DNA from: Paenibacillus sp. JDR-2 | GTDB taxonomy: Bacteria; Bacillota; Bacilli; Paenibacillales; Paenibacillaceae | Direction of reading: 5' to 3' | Assembly (NCBI RefSeq): GCF_000023585.1 | Contig: NC_012914.1 | Coordinates: 6,411,001 to 6,475,000, forward strand | DNA length: 64,000 bases | Part shown: in pieces, positions 17,619-25,372 of the stretch | Layout of the letters: each line of letters opens with the position of its first letter | Numbering within the stretch: position 1 is the first letter of the stretch | The notes under the pieces: model-generated | Database searches by the model: none | The model's input: the letters and a program-made list of their open reading frames with translations, nothing else | What the model was told of the DNA's origin: nothing | Position numbers and translations under genes: made by a program

Positions 17619-17768
17619 TTAACTTCGGCTAGTAGCAGCCTTATTCCCCTCCACCATGATCCCTCTGTAGATTCCGCCCTTCAGTCCGGCTGGGGCTTTC
17701 GAGGAATAAATCTTTAGTTCATCGGGATCAACCGTCTTCTCCCGGATAAAAACAACGTAAGCCTTCAT
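17619..17768 (-). pseudogene. DUF1330 family gene with internal deletion
   Basis: A 49-residue frame with a good ribosome binding site (GAGAGGGGA). It starts MKAYVVFIREKT and continues to Y-S-S-K-A-P-A-G-L, the first third of DUF1330 proteins, which are normally near 95-100 residues. It then jumps to I-Y-R-G-I-M-V-E-G, which resembles the family's C-terminal segment. The middle of the ferredoxin-like fold is missing but the frame stays open, so an in-frame deletion is likely. A folded product is improbable. It sits upstream of the BlaI operon with its own terminator. Confidence 0.65.
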
Positions 17769-17984
17769 CGAATTGTCCCCTCTCCTCACTCTCCTGTAAT
17801 GAGGATAACTCCATAAGGTATAATCGTAAAATTTGTATTATTCATCGTATTCATAAATCAAATTCATATAGAAGCCATCTGAACTCCAGGCTCGTCTTAC
17901 GGCTTCATTAATAGAATGGCAGGCTACTTGCTCATACATAAATTTTATTCATTAAAACAATTAATAATATAGATTTTATTTATT

Positions 17985-18006
17985 TTAAGTTCAAGCGTAC
18001 ACTTAA
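17985..18006. promoter_or_regulatory. Candidate operator upstream of the SDR gene
   Basis: TTAAGT and ACTTAA form an inverted repeat around ten bases, 45 bases before the SDR start. The layout resembles operators of MerR- or TetR-type regulators, but none is adjacent. This is a weak call. Confidence 0.3.
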
Positions 18007-18050
18007 GCACGTAAAAGAAACCTTACTTCACACACAAGGAGGAAATGAAA

Positions 18051-18842
18051 ATGAACTTTTCATCTTACGATAAAGAATTTCAAGGCAAAAGGGCTTTGGT
18101 TACGGGAGGAACGCAGGGCATGGGGCTCGCGATTGTCAAAAGATTGGCAGACGCTGGCGCGACAGTGCTAACGACAGCGAGGAATATTCCGTCGGAATAC
18201 CATATTCCGAACGTTCATTTTGTACAAGCAGACATAACAAAGCCGGAGGGAACCAAAGCTATTTTTGATGCCGTAAAAGAAAAGCTCGGCGGAATCGACA
18301 TCCTGATCAATACGGTTGGCGGCTCCGGCTCGCCCGCAGGCGGAGCGTTGGCATTAACCGATGAGCATTGGCTTGAGGAACTAAACATGAATCTGCTTGG
18401 TTCTATTCGTTTGGACCGCAGCTTGCTTCCGATTATGCTGGGACAAGGCAAAGGAGTCATTATTCATGTCAGCTCTATCCAAAGAACGCTGCCCTTGTAC
18501 GAATCCACTTTGGCTTACGCAGCGGCAAAAGCCGCTTTGGCCACGTACAGCAAAGGCTTGTCCAACGAATTCGCGCCACGAGGAATTCGCGTCAACGCAA
18601 TCGCTCCCGGCTTTATCCAAACCGAAGCGGCCAACCGTCTCATTGACCGCCTTGCCGTTACTGCAGGAAGCCGCGAAGCAGCGCTTAATCAGCTCATGGA
18701 TTCCCTTGGAGGCATTCCGTTCGGACGTCCGGGATTGCCTGAAGAGGTCGCCGAGCTTGCCGCATTCCTGGCATCCGACAGAGCAGCCTCTATACACGGC
18801 AGCGAATACGTCATTGATGGCGGAACCATACCTACCGTTTAA
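18051..18842 (+). CDS. SDR family oxidoreductase
   Basis: A 263-residue classical short-chain dehydrogenase. The cofactor loop is T-G-G-T-Q-G-M-G near residue 20. The catalytic set is Ser in H-V-S-S-I-Q-R and Y-A-A-A-K near 160, and the C-terminus has the family's D-G-G-T. Arg in T-A-R-N after the second strand suggests NADP preference. The start at 18051 is preferred because AAGGAGG lies eight bases before it; the ATG at 18045 would be only two bases away. It is followed after 23 bases by an NTF2-like gene in an apparent operon. The substrate is unknown. Confidence 0.92.
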   Translation: MNFSSYDKEFQGKRALVTGGTQGMGLAIVKRLADAGATVLTTARNIPSEYHIPNVHFVQADITKPEGTKAIFDAVKEKLGGIDILINTVGGSGSPAGGALALTDEHWLEELNMNLLGSIRLDRSLLPIMLGQGKGVIIHVSSIQRTLPLYESTLAYAAAKAALATYSKGLSNEFAPRGIRVNAIAPGFIQTEAANRLIDRLAVTAGSREAALNQLMDSLGGIPFGRPGLPEEVAELAAFLASDRAASIHGSEYVIDGGTIPTV

Positions 18843-18865
18843 TTTCCCTAAAGGAGGCTAATTTT

Positions 18866-19207
18866 ATGATCGTAATGCCAGCCGCTGTGGTTCATTATTT
18901 TAATGCGGTGAATGAACGTGAACCCGGACGTTTTCTTGAAGCTTTTGATGAGCAGGCCTATGTACTGGATATGAAAAGAGAATTTGTCGGCGGGAAAGCC
19001 ATTGCCAAGTGGAGCAAAGCGGAAATATTCGAACCGAAGGTTCGCTTTGAAATAAAGGATGCCCGGGAGAAGGATAACCGTTATATCATTACGGTGGCGG
19101 TAGACGGCGAGTTTGATAAAACGAATCTGCCCGATCCTCTCCTCATGAAGCATGAATTTCTCATTGCCAACGAAAAGATCGAAGAGCTGCATATCTCTTT
19201 CCCTTAA
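18866..19207 (+). CDS. NTF2-like / SnoaL-like small protein
   Basis: A 113-residue protein with the NTF2-like layout: an N-terminal helix (A-V-V-H-Y-F-N-A-V-N-E), the F-L-E-A-F-D-E-Q-A segment, then strands ending in F-L-I-A-N-E-K-I-E-E-L. Family members are small-molecule isomerases, hydrolases or binding proteins. AAAGGAGG precedes the ATG. It is probably co-transcribed with the upstream SDR, so the two may act on one substrate. Confidence 0.85.
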   Translation: MIVMPAAVVHYFNAVNEREPGRFLEAFDEQAYVLDMKREFVGGKAIAKWSKAEIFEPKVRFEIKDAREKDNRYIITVAVDGEFDKTNLPDPLLMKHEFLIANEKIEELHISFP

Positions 19208-19216
19208 TCCCGTTAA

Positions 19217-19267
19217 TGCAAATAAACGACCGCTAGCCTGTTAGGATCAGGCGGCGGTCGTTTGCAT
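19217..19267. terminator. Bidirectional terminator between NTF2-like and oxidoreductase genes
   Basis: ATGCAAA...AACGACCGC pairs with GCGGTCGTTTGCAT, with an inner GCCTG/CAGGC stem. It lies between two convergent genes. Confidence 0.75.
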
Positions 19268-19280
19268 GTTGTTTGTAGAG

Positions 19281-20252
19281 CTATCTCAGCTTAACAGGCA
19301 GGCCCGTTCTTGCCGATTCATTAGCTGCCATCGTTACGCGATGCGTTTCCCAAGCATCCTCGTAAGTGGACAGAATCTGGCTGCTGTCGCCTGTTCTGAC
19401 GGCATGAAGGAAAGCTTCATTCTCCCGTACGTACGGATTATTAGAGGATTTGTACTCGGTCTTCTTATCGGCTTCGATATCCGCCAGGGCTTCGCCCGTA
19501 ATTTGCAGTACACCTGTATTGGTGTAGATTTGAAGCCCGGCATGGCCACCAGCCGGAATCGCGCAAGTATTGCTGATCGTTGCAACGGCCCCGCTCGCCA
19601 GCTTGATCGTTACCGTACCCACATCCGGCACCGTAACGCCCTCTTCTATCTGAGCCATATGTCTGCTGCCATACGCCGCATAGACTTCATTGACTTCGCC
19701 AAGCAAATAACGGGTCAAATCCACGATATGCGTCGTCTGCTCCACAAACTGCCCGCCGGAGGTCTCCATCTTGCGCCACCAGTATACGCCCGGCATCGAG
19801 CCCATCCATTGACCCAAAGCCATCAGCGGCGTGCGGTCCGCAAGAAGCTCCTTCGCATGGTTTGTGCTGTCCATGTAACGGAAATGATAACCAACCGACG
19901 TAATAAGTCCTTTATCTGCAATCGCCTGACGGATCCGGGACGGTGTCTCCTCGTCTACGCCAATCGGCTTTTCGACGAGGAAAGGAATCCCCCGCTCCGC
20001 AAGCGCTAATTCGATCTCGCCATGAGCAAATGGCGGCGTACAAATATAAACCGCATCCAGCTTGCGGTCCTCAAGCATCGCTTCAATCGTGTCGTAACCG
20101 CGAGCGTCGCTATAAGGCCTCGCCGCCGTTTCCGCCTTTTCGAGGCTTGTCCCGCAAAACGCGCTGACGCTTACCCCATCCAGCGCAGCAAGCTTTTCCG
20201 CATGCATCCGTCCAAACCAACCCGTTCCCGCAATACCAATTCGAAGAGTCAC
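19281..20252 (-). CDS. Gfo/Idh/MocA family oxidoreductase
   Basis: A 323-residue NAD(P)-dependent oxidoreductase. The N-terminal Rossmann fold has G-T-G-W-F-G-R-M-H-A-E near residue 9, and the strand carrying the family's E-K-P motif reads F-L-V-E-K-P-I-G-V near 95. The C-terminal domain has Y-W-W-R and G-G-Q-F-V-E-Q-T-T-H-I-V-D, where His/Asp are the usual catalytic region. Such enzymes act on sugars, inositols or amino sugars; nothing nearby tells which. It stands alone, 40 bases beyond the VanS-like gene and in the same direction. Confidence 0.92.
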   Translation of the reverse strand: MTLRIGIAGTGWFGRMHAEKLAALDGVSVSAFCGTSLEKAETAARPYSDARGYDTIEAMLEDRKLDAVYICTPPFAHGEIELALAERGIPFLVEKPIGVDEETPSRIRQAIADKGLITSVGYHFRYMDSTNHAKELLADRTPLMALGQWMGSMPGVYWWRKMETSGGQFVEQTTHIVDLTRYLLGEVNEVYAAYGSRHMAQIEEGVTVPDVGTVTIKLASGAVATISNTCAIPAGGHAGLQIYTNTGVLQITGEALADIEADKKTEYKSSNNPYVRENEAFLHAVRTGDSSQILSTYEDAWETHRVTMAANESARTGLPVKLR

Positions 20253-20292
20253 TCTACATTCCCACCTTACGTCGTAGTTTTATGCCTTCCCC

Positions 20293-21423
20293 CTAATGTT
20301 TACCCGCCTCCCGGTGGATGTCAAGGAGTTCTTTGCCGCCAAGCGGCAGCTCGACCTTAAACGAGGTTTTCCCTTCGGCACTCGCCGCTGAAATCATGCC
20401 ATGATGCAGCTCGACAATGTTCTTCGCGATCGCGAGGCCTAGACCCGAGCCGCCGGTATTCCGGGAACGGGACTGCTCGCCGCGATAGAACCGTTCGAAC
20501 AATAGCGGAATAACCGAAGCCGGCAAAGGTTCTCCGTAATTCGCGATCTCAACGACGGCCAGCCCCCTCTCGCTCCAGACCGCGATATCGATCTGCCTGC
20601 CCTCTTTTCCGTATTGAATGGCGTTAACGATCAGGTTCTCGAACACCCGGACAAGCTTGTCCCCGTCTGCGTCAATGAGGATCGAATGATCCGGAAGAGC
20701 CAACCGGCATTTCATCCCTGCCTGCTCGAATTGCAAGCGGAATTGAGCCGCCAATTGGCCAATCATCTCGACCAGATTGATGGGGGACAGCCGAAGCCCT
20801 ATTCCGCCGCTTGTCCTCGTATATTCGAATAAATCGTCAATCATCGTTTTCAGACGAGTCGATTTCTGGTAAGCGATTTGAACGTAATGCCTCAGCTCCA
20901 CCTCATCTCTGTAACGGTCTTCCTCGATCAGGCCCAGGTACCCGACAATAGACGTTAAAGGCGTGCGCAAATCGTGGGACACGTTCGTCACAAGCTCGGC
21001 TTTTGTCCGTTCCGTGCGCCGTTCCTCCTCAATGGAGAGCTTAAGCTGAGCCGTCATTTTATTGATATTTTCCGCCAATGCCCCAAGCTCGTCCCCGCCT
21101 CGCACCGGTAACCGGGATTCGAAATCCCCGCCGGCAATCCTTTCGATTCCTTGCGAGATCCGCATCAGATAACGGATTGTCGAACGGCTGAGGGCAAAGA
21201 AATAAACGAGAAAAAAGAAAAGGCTTACGGTAATATACGTCGTTAAAAGTCCAAACTTATCAAAGACCTCCCTCAGCAGAGGAGAGAGATTAAAAATATC
21301 GGTGCTATACGCGGAGACCGCGACCAGATATAGCAACCCCGTCGTGAAGAATGCCCCAAGCGCGCTAAGCCCGAACAGATACAGCATTTTAAAACGAAGG
21401 CTTTTCCACGGTTTACGGCTCAA
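20293..21423 (-). CDS. VanS-like sensor histidine kinase
   Basis: A 376-residue kinase with two membrane helices near residues 15-38 and 62-80 and a short extracellular loop of about 25 residues. HAMP runs about 80-135. The dimerisation box has His150 in N-V-S-H-D-L-R-T-P-L, and the HATPase part has N-L-I-V-N-A-I-Q-Y, G-S-G-L-G-L-A-I-A. The short loop is typical of VanS kinases of D-Ala-D-Ser clusters, which are thought to sense the drug or the cell wall within the membrane. Its start overlaps the end of the regulator gene by 11 bases. It is divergent from the ligase genes. Confidence 0.9.
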   Translation of the reverse strand: MSRKPWKSLRFKMLYLFGLSALGAFFTTGLLYLVAVSAYSTDIFNLSPLLREVFDKFGLLTTYITVSLFFFLVYFFALSRSTIRYLMRISQGIERIAGGDFESRLPVRGGDELGALAENINKMTAQLKLSIEEERRTERTKAELVTNVSHDLRTPLTSIVGYLGLIEEDRYRDEVELRHYVQIAYQKSTRLKTMIDDLFEYTRTSGGIGLRLSPINLVEMIGQLAAQFRLQFEQAGMKCRLALPDHSILIDADGDKLVRVFENLIVNAIQYGKEGRQIDIAVWSERGLAVVEIANYGEPLPASVIPLLFERFYRGEQSRSRNTGGSGLGLAIAKNIVELHHGMISAASAEGKTSFKVELPLGGKELLDIHREAGKH

Positions 21424-22114
21424 TTTTGTACCCTACTCCCCAGACGGTCTGAATCAGCTTAACGCCGCCCAGCTCGCTCTCCAATTTATCCCGAAGCTTG
21501 CTTATATGCACCATCACGGTATTGTTGGATTCCAGGAACCTGTCCTTCCACACCGCTTCAAAAATCGCCTCCGCGCTAAATACCTGCCCGGGATGGCTCG
21601 CCAGCAAGTACAAAATATCAAACTCCGTTGAAGTCAGATTAATCCCCCGGTCCTCTACCGTAACGGTATGCGATTTCTTGCTTATTTTCAGAGAATGAAT
21701 CTGAATAATGTCCTGATCCTGCGCCGTTTGGAGCTGGGTATTCAAATAAATGGACCTGCGGAGCAGCGACTTCACCCGGGCAATCAGCTCCAGAGCGTTA
21801 AACGGCTTCACCATGTAATCGTCCGCGCCTGTCGTCAGCCCCATGATTTTGTCCATGTCCTCCGCCTTGGCGCTTAGCATTAGAATCGGAATGCCGTACT
21901 CCGCGCGTACCGCCCGGACAACCTCCAGGCCGTTCATCTCCGGCATCATCACGTCGAGAATCATTAATTGGACGGATTCCTTGGCGATTAGCTCCATAGC
22001 CTCCCGGCCGTTGCCGGCTATAAGAACTTGGTATCCTTCATTGGTCAGATAGATTTTGATCAGCTCCGCGATTTCCAGGTCATCGTCCGCGATCAGAATT
22101 TGAATGGTATTCAT
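21413..22114 (-). CDS. VanR-like OmpR-family response regulator
   Basis: A 233-residue regulator. The receiver domain has D-D-D at 10-12, phosphoacceptor Asp54 in L-D-V-M-M-P-E-M-N-G and K-P-F near 103. The C-terminal winged helix ends in R-D-K-L-E...I-Q-T-V-W-G-V-G-Y-K-I. It is the first gene of the VanRS pair and lies 191 bases from the divergent ligase gene. An 11-base-spaced direct repeat in that gap is a candidate binding site. Confidence 0.92.
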   Translation of the reverse strand: MNTIQILIADDDLEIAELIKIYLTNEGYQVLIAGNGREAMELIAKESVQLMILDVMMPEMNGLEVVRAVRAEYGIPILMLSAKAEDMDKIMGLTTGADDYMVKPFNALELIARVKSLLRRSIYLNTQLQTAQDQDIIQIHSLKISKKSHTVTVEDRGINLTSTEFDILYLLASHPGQVFSAEAIFEAVWKDRFLESNNTVMVHISKLRDKLESELGGVKLIQTVWGVGYKIEP

Positions 22115-22207
22115 GAGATCTCCCTATCTATTTGGTTAATGAATGTGGCTATAGTGTATCAGAAATATTCTCCGGAGCGGACAGCCCCAATCACAAATAA
22201 GAAATTC

Positions 22208-22235
22208 TTAAGGTTTCCTTCAGGATGTCTTACGA
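22208..22235 (+). promoter_or_regulatory. Direct repeats, candidate VanR-type binding site
   Basis: TTAAGG (22208), TTCAGG (22219) and TTACGA (22230) recur every 11 bases, the spacing of OmpR-family tandem sites. They end 70 bases before the ligase start codon. Confidence 0.5.
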
Positions 22236-22305
22236 ACCTCTTCCGCCCTGCGCGTTATCTTGGATATAGAGCAACGGACAAGAATGATACCGGAGGTAGA
22301 AATAG

Positions 22306-23385
22306 ATGAGAACAAAGTTATACGTGCTATACGGCGGTAAATCCGTCGAACATGAAGTGTCGTTAAAAACAGCCGTAACCGTCCTTCAATCCATTAATGA
22401 GAGCCGCTACGAGGCTTATCCCGTCTACCTTACACGCGAAGGCTTGTGGTGTACGCCGCCCGGGCCTATTGCCAAGGATGAGCTCACGATTGAACGGTTA
22501 ATTGCAACGCCAACTTTTCCGGACCCCGCCCGTTCCATCGGCGAGATCCTGTCCGGCATCATGGCGCTGCCCGGCCCAAAAGTCGTTTTGCCGCTCCTGC
22601 ATGGTCCCAACGGAGAAGACGGTACGGTACAAGGCCTGCTGGAGCTCGTGAACGTTCCTTATGTGGGGAATGGCGTGCTATCGGCTGCGTTAACCTTGGA
22701 CAAGGCCATGTCGAAGCAGGTGCTGGCCCAAGCCGGCATTAACCAGACGGAATATAGGGTGTACCGCTACGAGGAATGGATAACCGATGAGGAATCCGTA
22801 TTGCGCAAGGCGGAGGATTCCATTGAATATCCGTGCTACGTGAAGCCAGCCTCTCTTGGCTCCAGTATCGGCATCAGCCGGTGCACGAACCGCGGAGAGC
22901 TCCTCGCCGGTATTCGCGAAGCTTTCTCTTACGATAAAAAGCTCGTCATCGAGCGTGAGGTGAGCGGCAGAGAAATTCAAGTCGCCGTCATCGGCAATGA
23001 GAGGCCTCTTGCCTCGCTGCCCGGCGAATTCATCCATGACCATATTTTCTTCGATTACGAATCCAAATACATGGACAAGCGGCTTACCATGCAAATTCCC
23101 GCCAATCTGGCGGACGGCCTCACTCCGCGAATCCGCGAGCTGGCGGTCCGCGCCTATCAAGCCCATGGCTGCGAGGGCCTTGCCCGCGTTGACTTCTTCC
23201 TTGACGGAGAAGGCCAATTGTATCTGAACGAGATAAACGCCCTTCCCGGTTTTACGAATTTCAGTATGTACCCGGTCATGTGGGAACGCACGAACGGAAC
23301 GACCTATTCCGAACTGATCGAACAATTAATCGGACATGCCATCGCCCGTCACCAAAACAAACAAACGATTCAATATACAAAATAA
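22306..23385 (+). CDS. ddl: D-alanine:D-X ligase of a van-like cluster
   Basis: A 359-residue ATP-grasp enzyme that joins D-Ala to a second D-residue for peptidoglycan precursors. The N-terminus has Y-G-G-K-S-V-E-H-E-V-S-L, and central marks are H-G-P-N-G-E-D-G and V-K-P-A-S-L-G-S-S-I-G-I. The C-terminal metal site is A-R-V-D-F-F and L-N-E-I-N-A-L-P-G-F. The omega-loop region reads F-F-D-Y-E-S-K-Y and M-Q-I-P-A-N-L, and the end has F-S-M-Y-P; both look more like ordinary Ddl than like the VanA (D-Lac) or VanC types. The cluster suggests D-Ser, the loop suggests D-Ala; I leave this open. GGAGG precedes the ATG. Confidence 0.9.
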   Translation: MRTKLYVLYGGKSVEHEVSLKTAVTVLQSINESRYEAYPVYLTREGLWCTPPGPIAKDELTIERLIATPTFPDPARSIGEILSGIMALPGPKVVLPLLHGPNGEDGTVQGLLELVNVPYVGNGVLSAALTLDKAMSKQVLAQAGINQTEYRVYRYEEWITDEESVLRKAEDSIEYPCYVKPASLGSSIGISRCTNRGELLAGIREAFSYDKKLVIEREVSGREIQVAVIGNERPLASLPGEFIHDHIFFDYESKYMDKRLTMQIPANLADGLTPRIRELAVRAYQAHGCEGLARVDFFLDGEGQLYLNEINALPGFTNFSMYPVMWERTNGTTYSELIEQLIGHAIARHQNKQTIQYTK

Positions 23386-23399
23386 GCGAGGTGAGCCCT

Positions 23400-24569
23400 A
23401 TGTTAAGAGATACTTGGGCTGAAATTAGTTTGAGCCGTATTCGAGAGAATATGCTGAACATTCGCCGGTCTCTTCCGGTTTCGGTGAAGCTGATGGCTGT
23501 CGTGAAGGCGAACGGCTACGGGCATGGCGACATCGAGTCGGCTAAGGCCGCGATGAGGGCCGGCGCGGATTATTTGGCGGTTGCCTACCTGGAAGAAGCC
23601 ATTCGGCTGCGCGATGCCGGATTAAAGCTGCCTATTCTCGTATTAACGCCTATCCGGCCGGAGCTTGTGCAATTGGCTCTGAGGCATGACCTCTCCTTAA
23701 CCGTAACAAGCGCCAAATGGTTTTCCGAGATGCGGATCTTTAAGCCTTGCCCCGCGGGCAAGCTTAGGGTTCATGTGAAAATGGATACGGGACTTGGGCG
23801 AATCGGCATCCGGACCAAGGAAGAATGGGATGAGCTTGTTCCGTGGCTGCAGGCTGAAGATGTTGACGTGGACGGTTTCTATACGCATTTTGCGACGGCC
23901 GGGCAAGAGGATACCGGCTTTCTGGAGCAGCAGACTGCCCGCTTCCTCGATATGAAAGAATGGACACGCGCTTCAGGACTCGCGATCCGTCATTATCATT
24001 GCGCGGGCAGCGTTGCGGCGCTGAGATTTCCTCATTTGGCGATGGATATGGTCCGGATCGGGGCGGCGATGTACGGCTTTTACCCTGCAAAGCTTGCTTG
24101 TCCGGTTAAGCTGGAGCCGGCCTTAAGTCTTCATAGCCGCCTGATTCAGGTGAAAAAGCTGGTTAAGGGCGAATATATCGGCTACGACAATTCTTACCGG
24201 GCCGAAGAGGAGGAATGGATCGGAACGGTGCCGATCGGTTACGCCGACGGCTGGGCGCAGCGGATGCAAGGCACTGATGTGCTGATCGGAGGCCATCGCA
24301 CCCCTATAGCGGGAAAAATCTGCATGGATCAGCTGATGATCAAGCTCCCGGGACCGTGTGCGGAAGGCACTCCGGTTACCTTGATCGGCACACAAGGCGG
24401 GCAGCGGATTACGTTTGCCGAGCTTGCCGTCCATATCGGAAGCGTCGCGCAGGAGGTATCCACTTCTCTTGGCGGCCGGATAACGAGAACCTATAAAGAT
24501 ATCGAGGAGGTACGTACAAGATGGGACAAAACAACTTGGCCAGACGACATCAGTCAGGCCGTCATATAA
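23400..24569 (+). CDS. alr: Alanine racemase family PLP enzyme (VanT racemase-domain-like)
   Basis: A 389-residue fold-type III PLP enzyme. The PLP lysine is Lys36 in V-V-K-A-N-G-Y-G-H-G. The second catalytic Tyr is in G-Y-D-N-S-Y-R-A, and I-C-M-D-Q, P-I-G-Y-A-D-G-W complete the set. G-Y-D replaces the usual S-Y-G, and Gly replaces the usual Ala of K-A-N-A-Y. The ATG at 23400 is set by GCGAGGTGAG before it. It follows the ligase after 14 bases, so it probably supplies the ligase with a D-amino acid, either D-Ala or D-Ser. No membrane domain is fused, unlike VanT; a matching one is encoded two genes on. Confidence 0.92.
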   Translation: MLRDTWAEISLSRIRENMLNIRRSLPVSVKLMAVVKANGYGHGDIESAKAAMRAGADYLAVAYLEEAIRLRDAGLKLPILVLTPIRPELVQLALRHDLSLTVTSAKWFSEMRIFKPCPAGKLRVHVKMDTGLGRIGIRTKEEWDELVPWLQAEDVDVDGFYTHFATAGQEDTGFLEQQTARFLDMKEWTRASGLAIRHYHCAGSVAALRFPHLAMDMVRIGAAMYGFYPAKLACPVKLEPALSLHSRLIQVKKLVKGEYIGYDNSYRAEEEEWIGTVPIGYADGWAQRMQGTDVLIGGHRTPIAGKICMDQLMIKLPGPCAEGTPVTLIGTQGGQRITFAELAVHIGSVAQEVSTSLGGRITRTYKDIEEVRTRWDKTTWPDDISQAVI

Positions 24570-25372
24570 CGTTTCACACAACCATTCAAACCGCCAATAC
24601 CGGTGTTTACAAAGGGCATCTGGTCTTGATTAATCGGGAAAATCCAATACGTCAAATCCCTTCATCGGACCGTTTAGCGCCAATCCGTTCGATCCCGGCT
24701 ATCCACACGCTTAAGGATGGCATGCGGTTAGAACGAACTTGTTTACGCCAGTTGGCTGAGCTTCTTGCGGCCAGCCAAGGGATGGACGATATTATCGCGG
24801 TCAGCGGCTATCGGACCAAACACGACCAGGAGCAGATTTATAGTTCCTCCTTAGCCGACAACGGCGCGGATTACACAGCACGTTATGTCGCGTTGCCCGA
24901 CCGGAGCGAGCATCAAACGGGACTAGCTATCGACGTTGGCCGGCTCAGCAAGGATATCGATTTTATCGCACCGGCTTTTCCGGACACCGCTGTCTATAAG
25001 ATCTTCAAGCAGCTTGCCGCAAGCTTTGGTTTCATTCAGCGTTATAAGGAAGGCAAGGAAGCAATCACTCGTATCTCGTGCGAGCCCTGGCATTTTCGTT
25101 ATATCGGCTACCCTCATGCAGAGATAATGGAGCGGAGCGGCTGGTGCCTGGAGGAATATATCGACGCGCTTAGACGCTTTTCCTACGGTAACGAACATCT
25201 TTTATTCGAGGATGACCATGCATTGGTCGAAATCTATTTCGTGGCGGCAGACACGGGAGCTTCGACGTCAATTCCCCTTATCCCATGCGACCGCTTCAAC
25301 TTGTCCGGGAATAACGTTGACGGTTTTATCGTGACCGCGTTCAGCGATAAAAGCAGGCGATCCCATGTCTAG
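24521..25372 (+). CDS. VanXY/VanY-type M15 D,D-peptidase
   Basis: A 283-residue zinc peptidase with the VanXY motifs: S95-G-Y-R-T, the zinc-binding S-E-H131-Q-T-G-L-A-I-D138-V, and E188-P-W-H191. The P-D-R-S-E-H-Q and R-I-S-C-E-P-W-H-F-R-Y-I-G stretches are close to VanXY of D-Ser clusters. No signal peptide or membrane helix is visible, so it should work in the cytoplasm on D-Ala-D-Ala or on pentapeptide precursors. After the family's usual end (about residue 218) there is a 65-residue extension ending S-G-N-N-V-D-G-F-I-V-T. A strong GAGGAGG supports this start, which overlaps the racemase gene by 49 bases. Confidence 0.88.
   Translation: MGQNNLARRHQSGRHITFHTTIQTANTGVYKGHLVLINRENPIRQIPSSDRLAPIRSIPAIHTLKDGMRLERTCLRQLAELLAASQGMDDIIAVSGYRTKHDQEQIYSSSLADNGADYTARYVALPDRSEHQTGLAIDVGRLSKDIDFIAPAFPDTAVYKIFKQLAASFGFIQRYKEGKEAITRISCEPWHFRYIGYPHAEIMERSGWCLEEYIDALRRFSYGNEHLLFEDDHALVEIYFVAADTGASTSIPLIPCDRFNLSGNNVDGFIVTAFSDKSRRSHV

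Noticed and set aside
22028..22309. A plus-strand frame between vanR-like and ligase genes
   Set aside because: It overlaps the start of the regulator gene antisense and the promoter region of the ligase; no domain or ribosome binding site.
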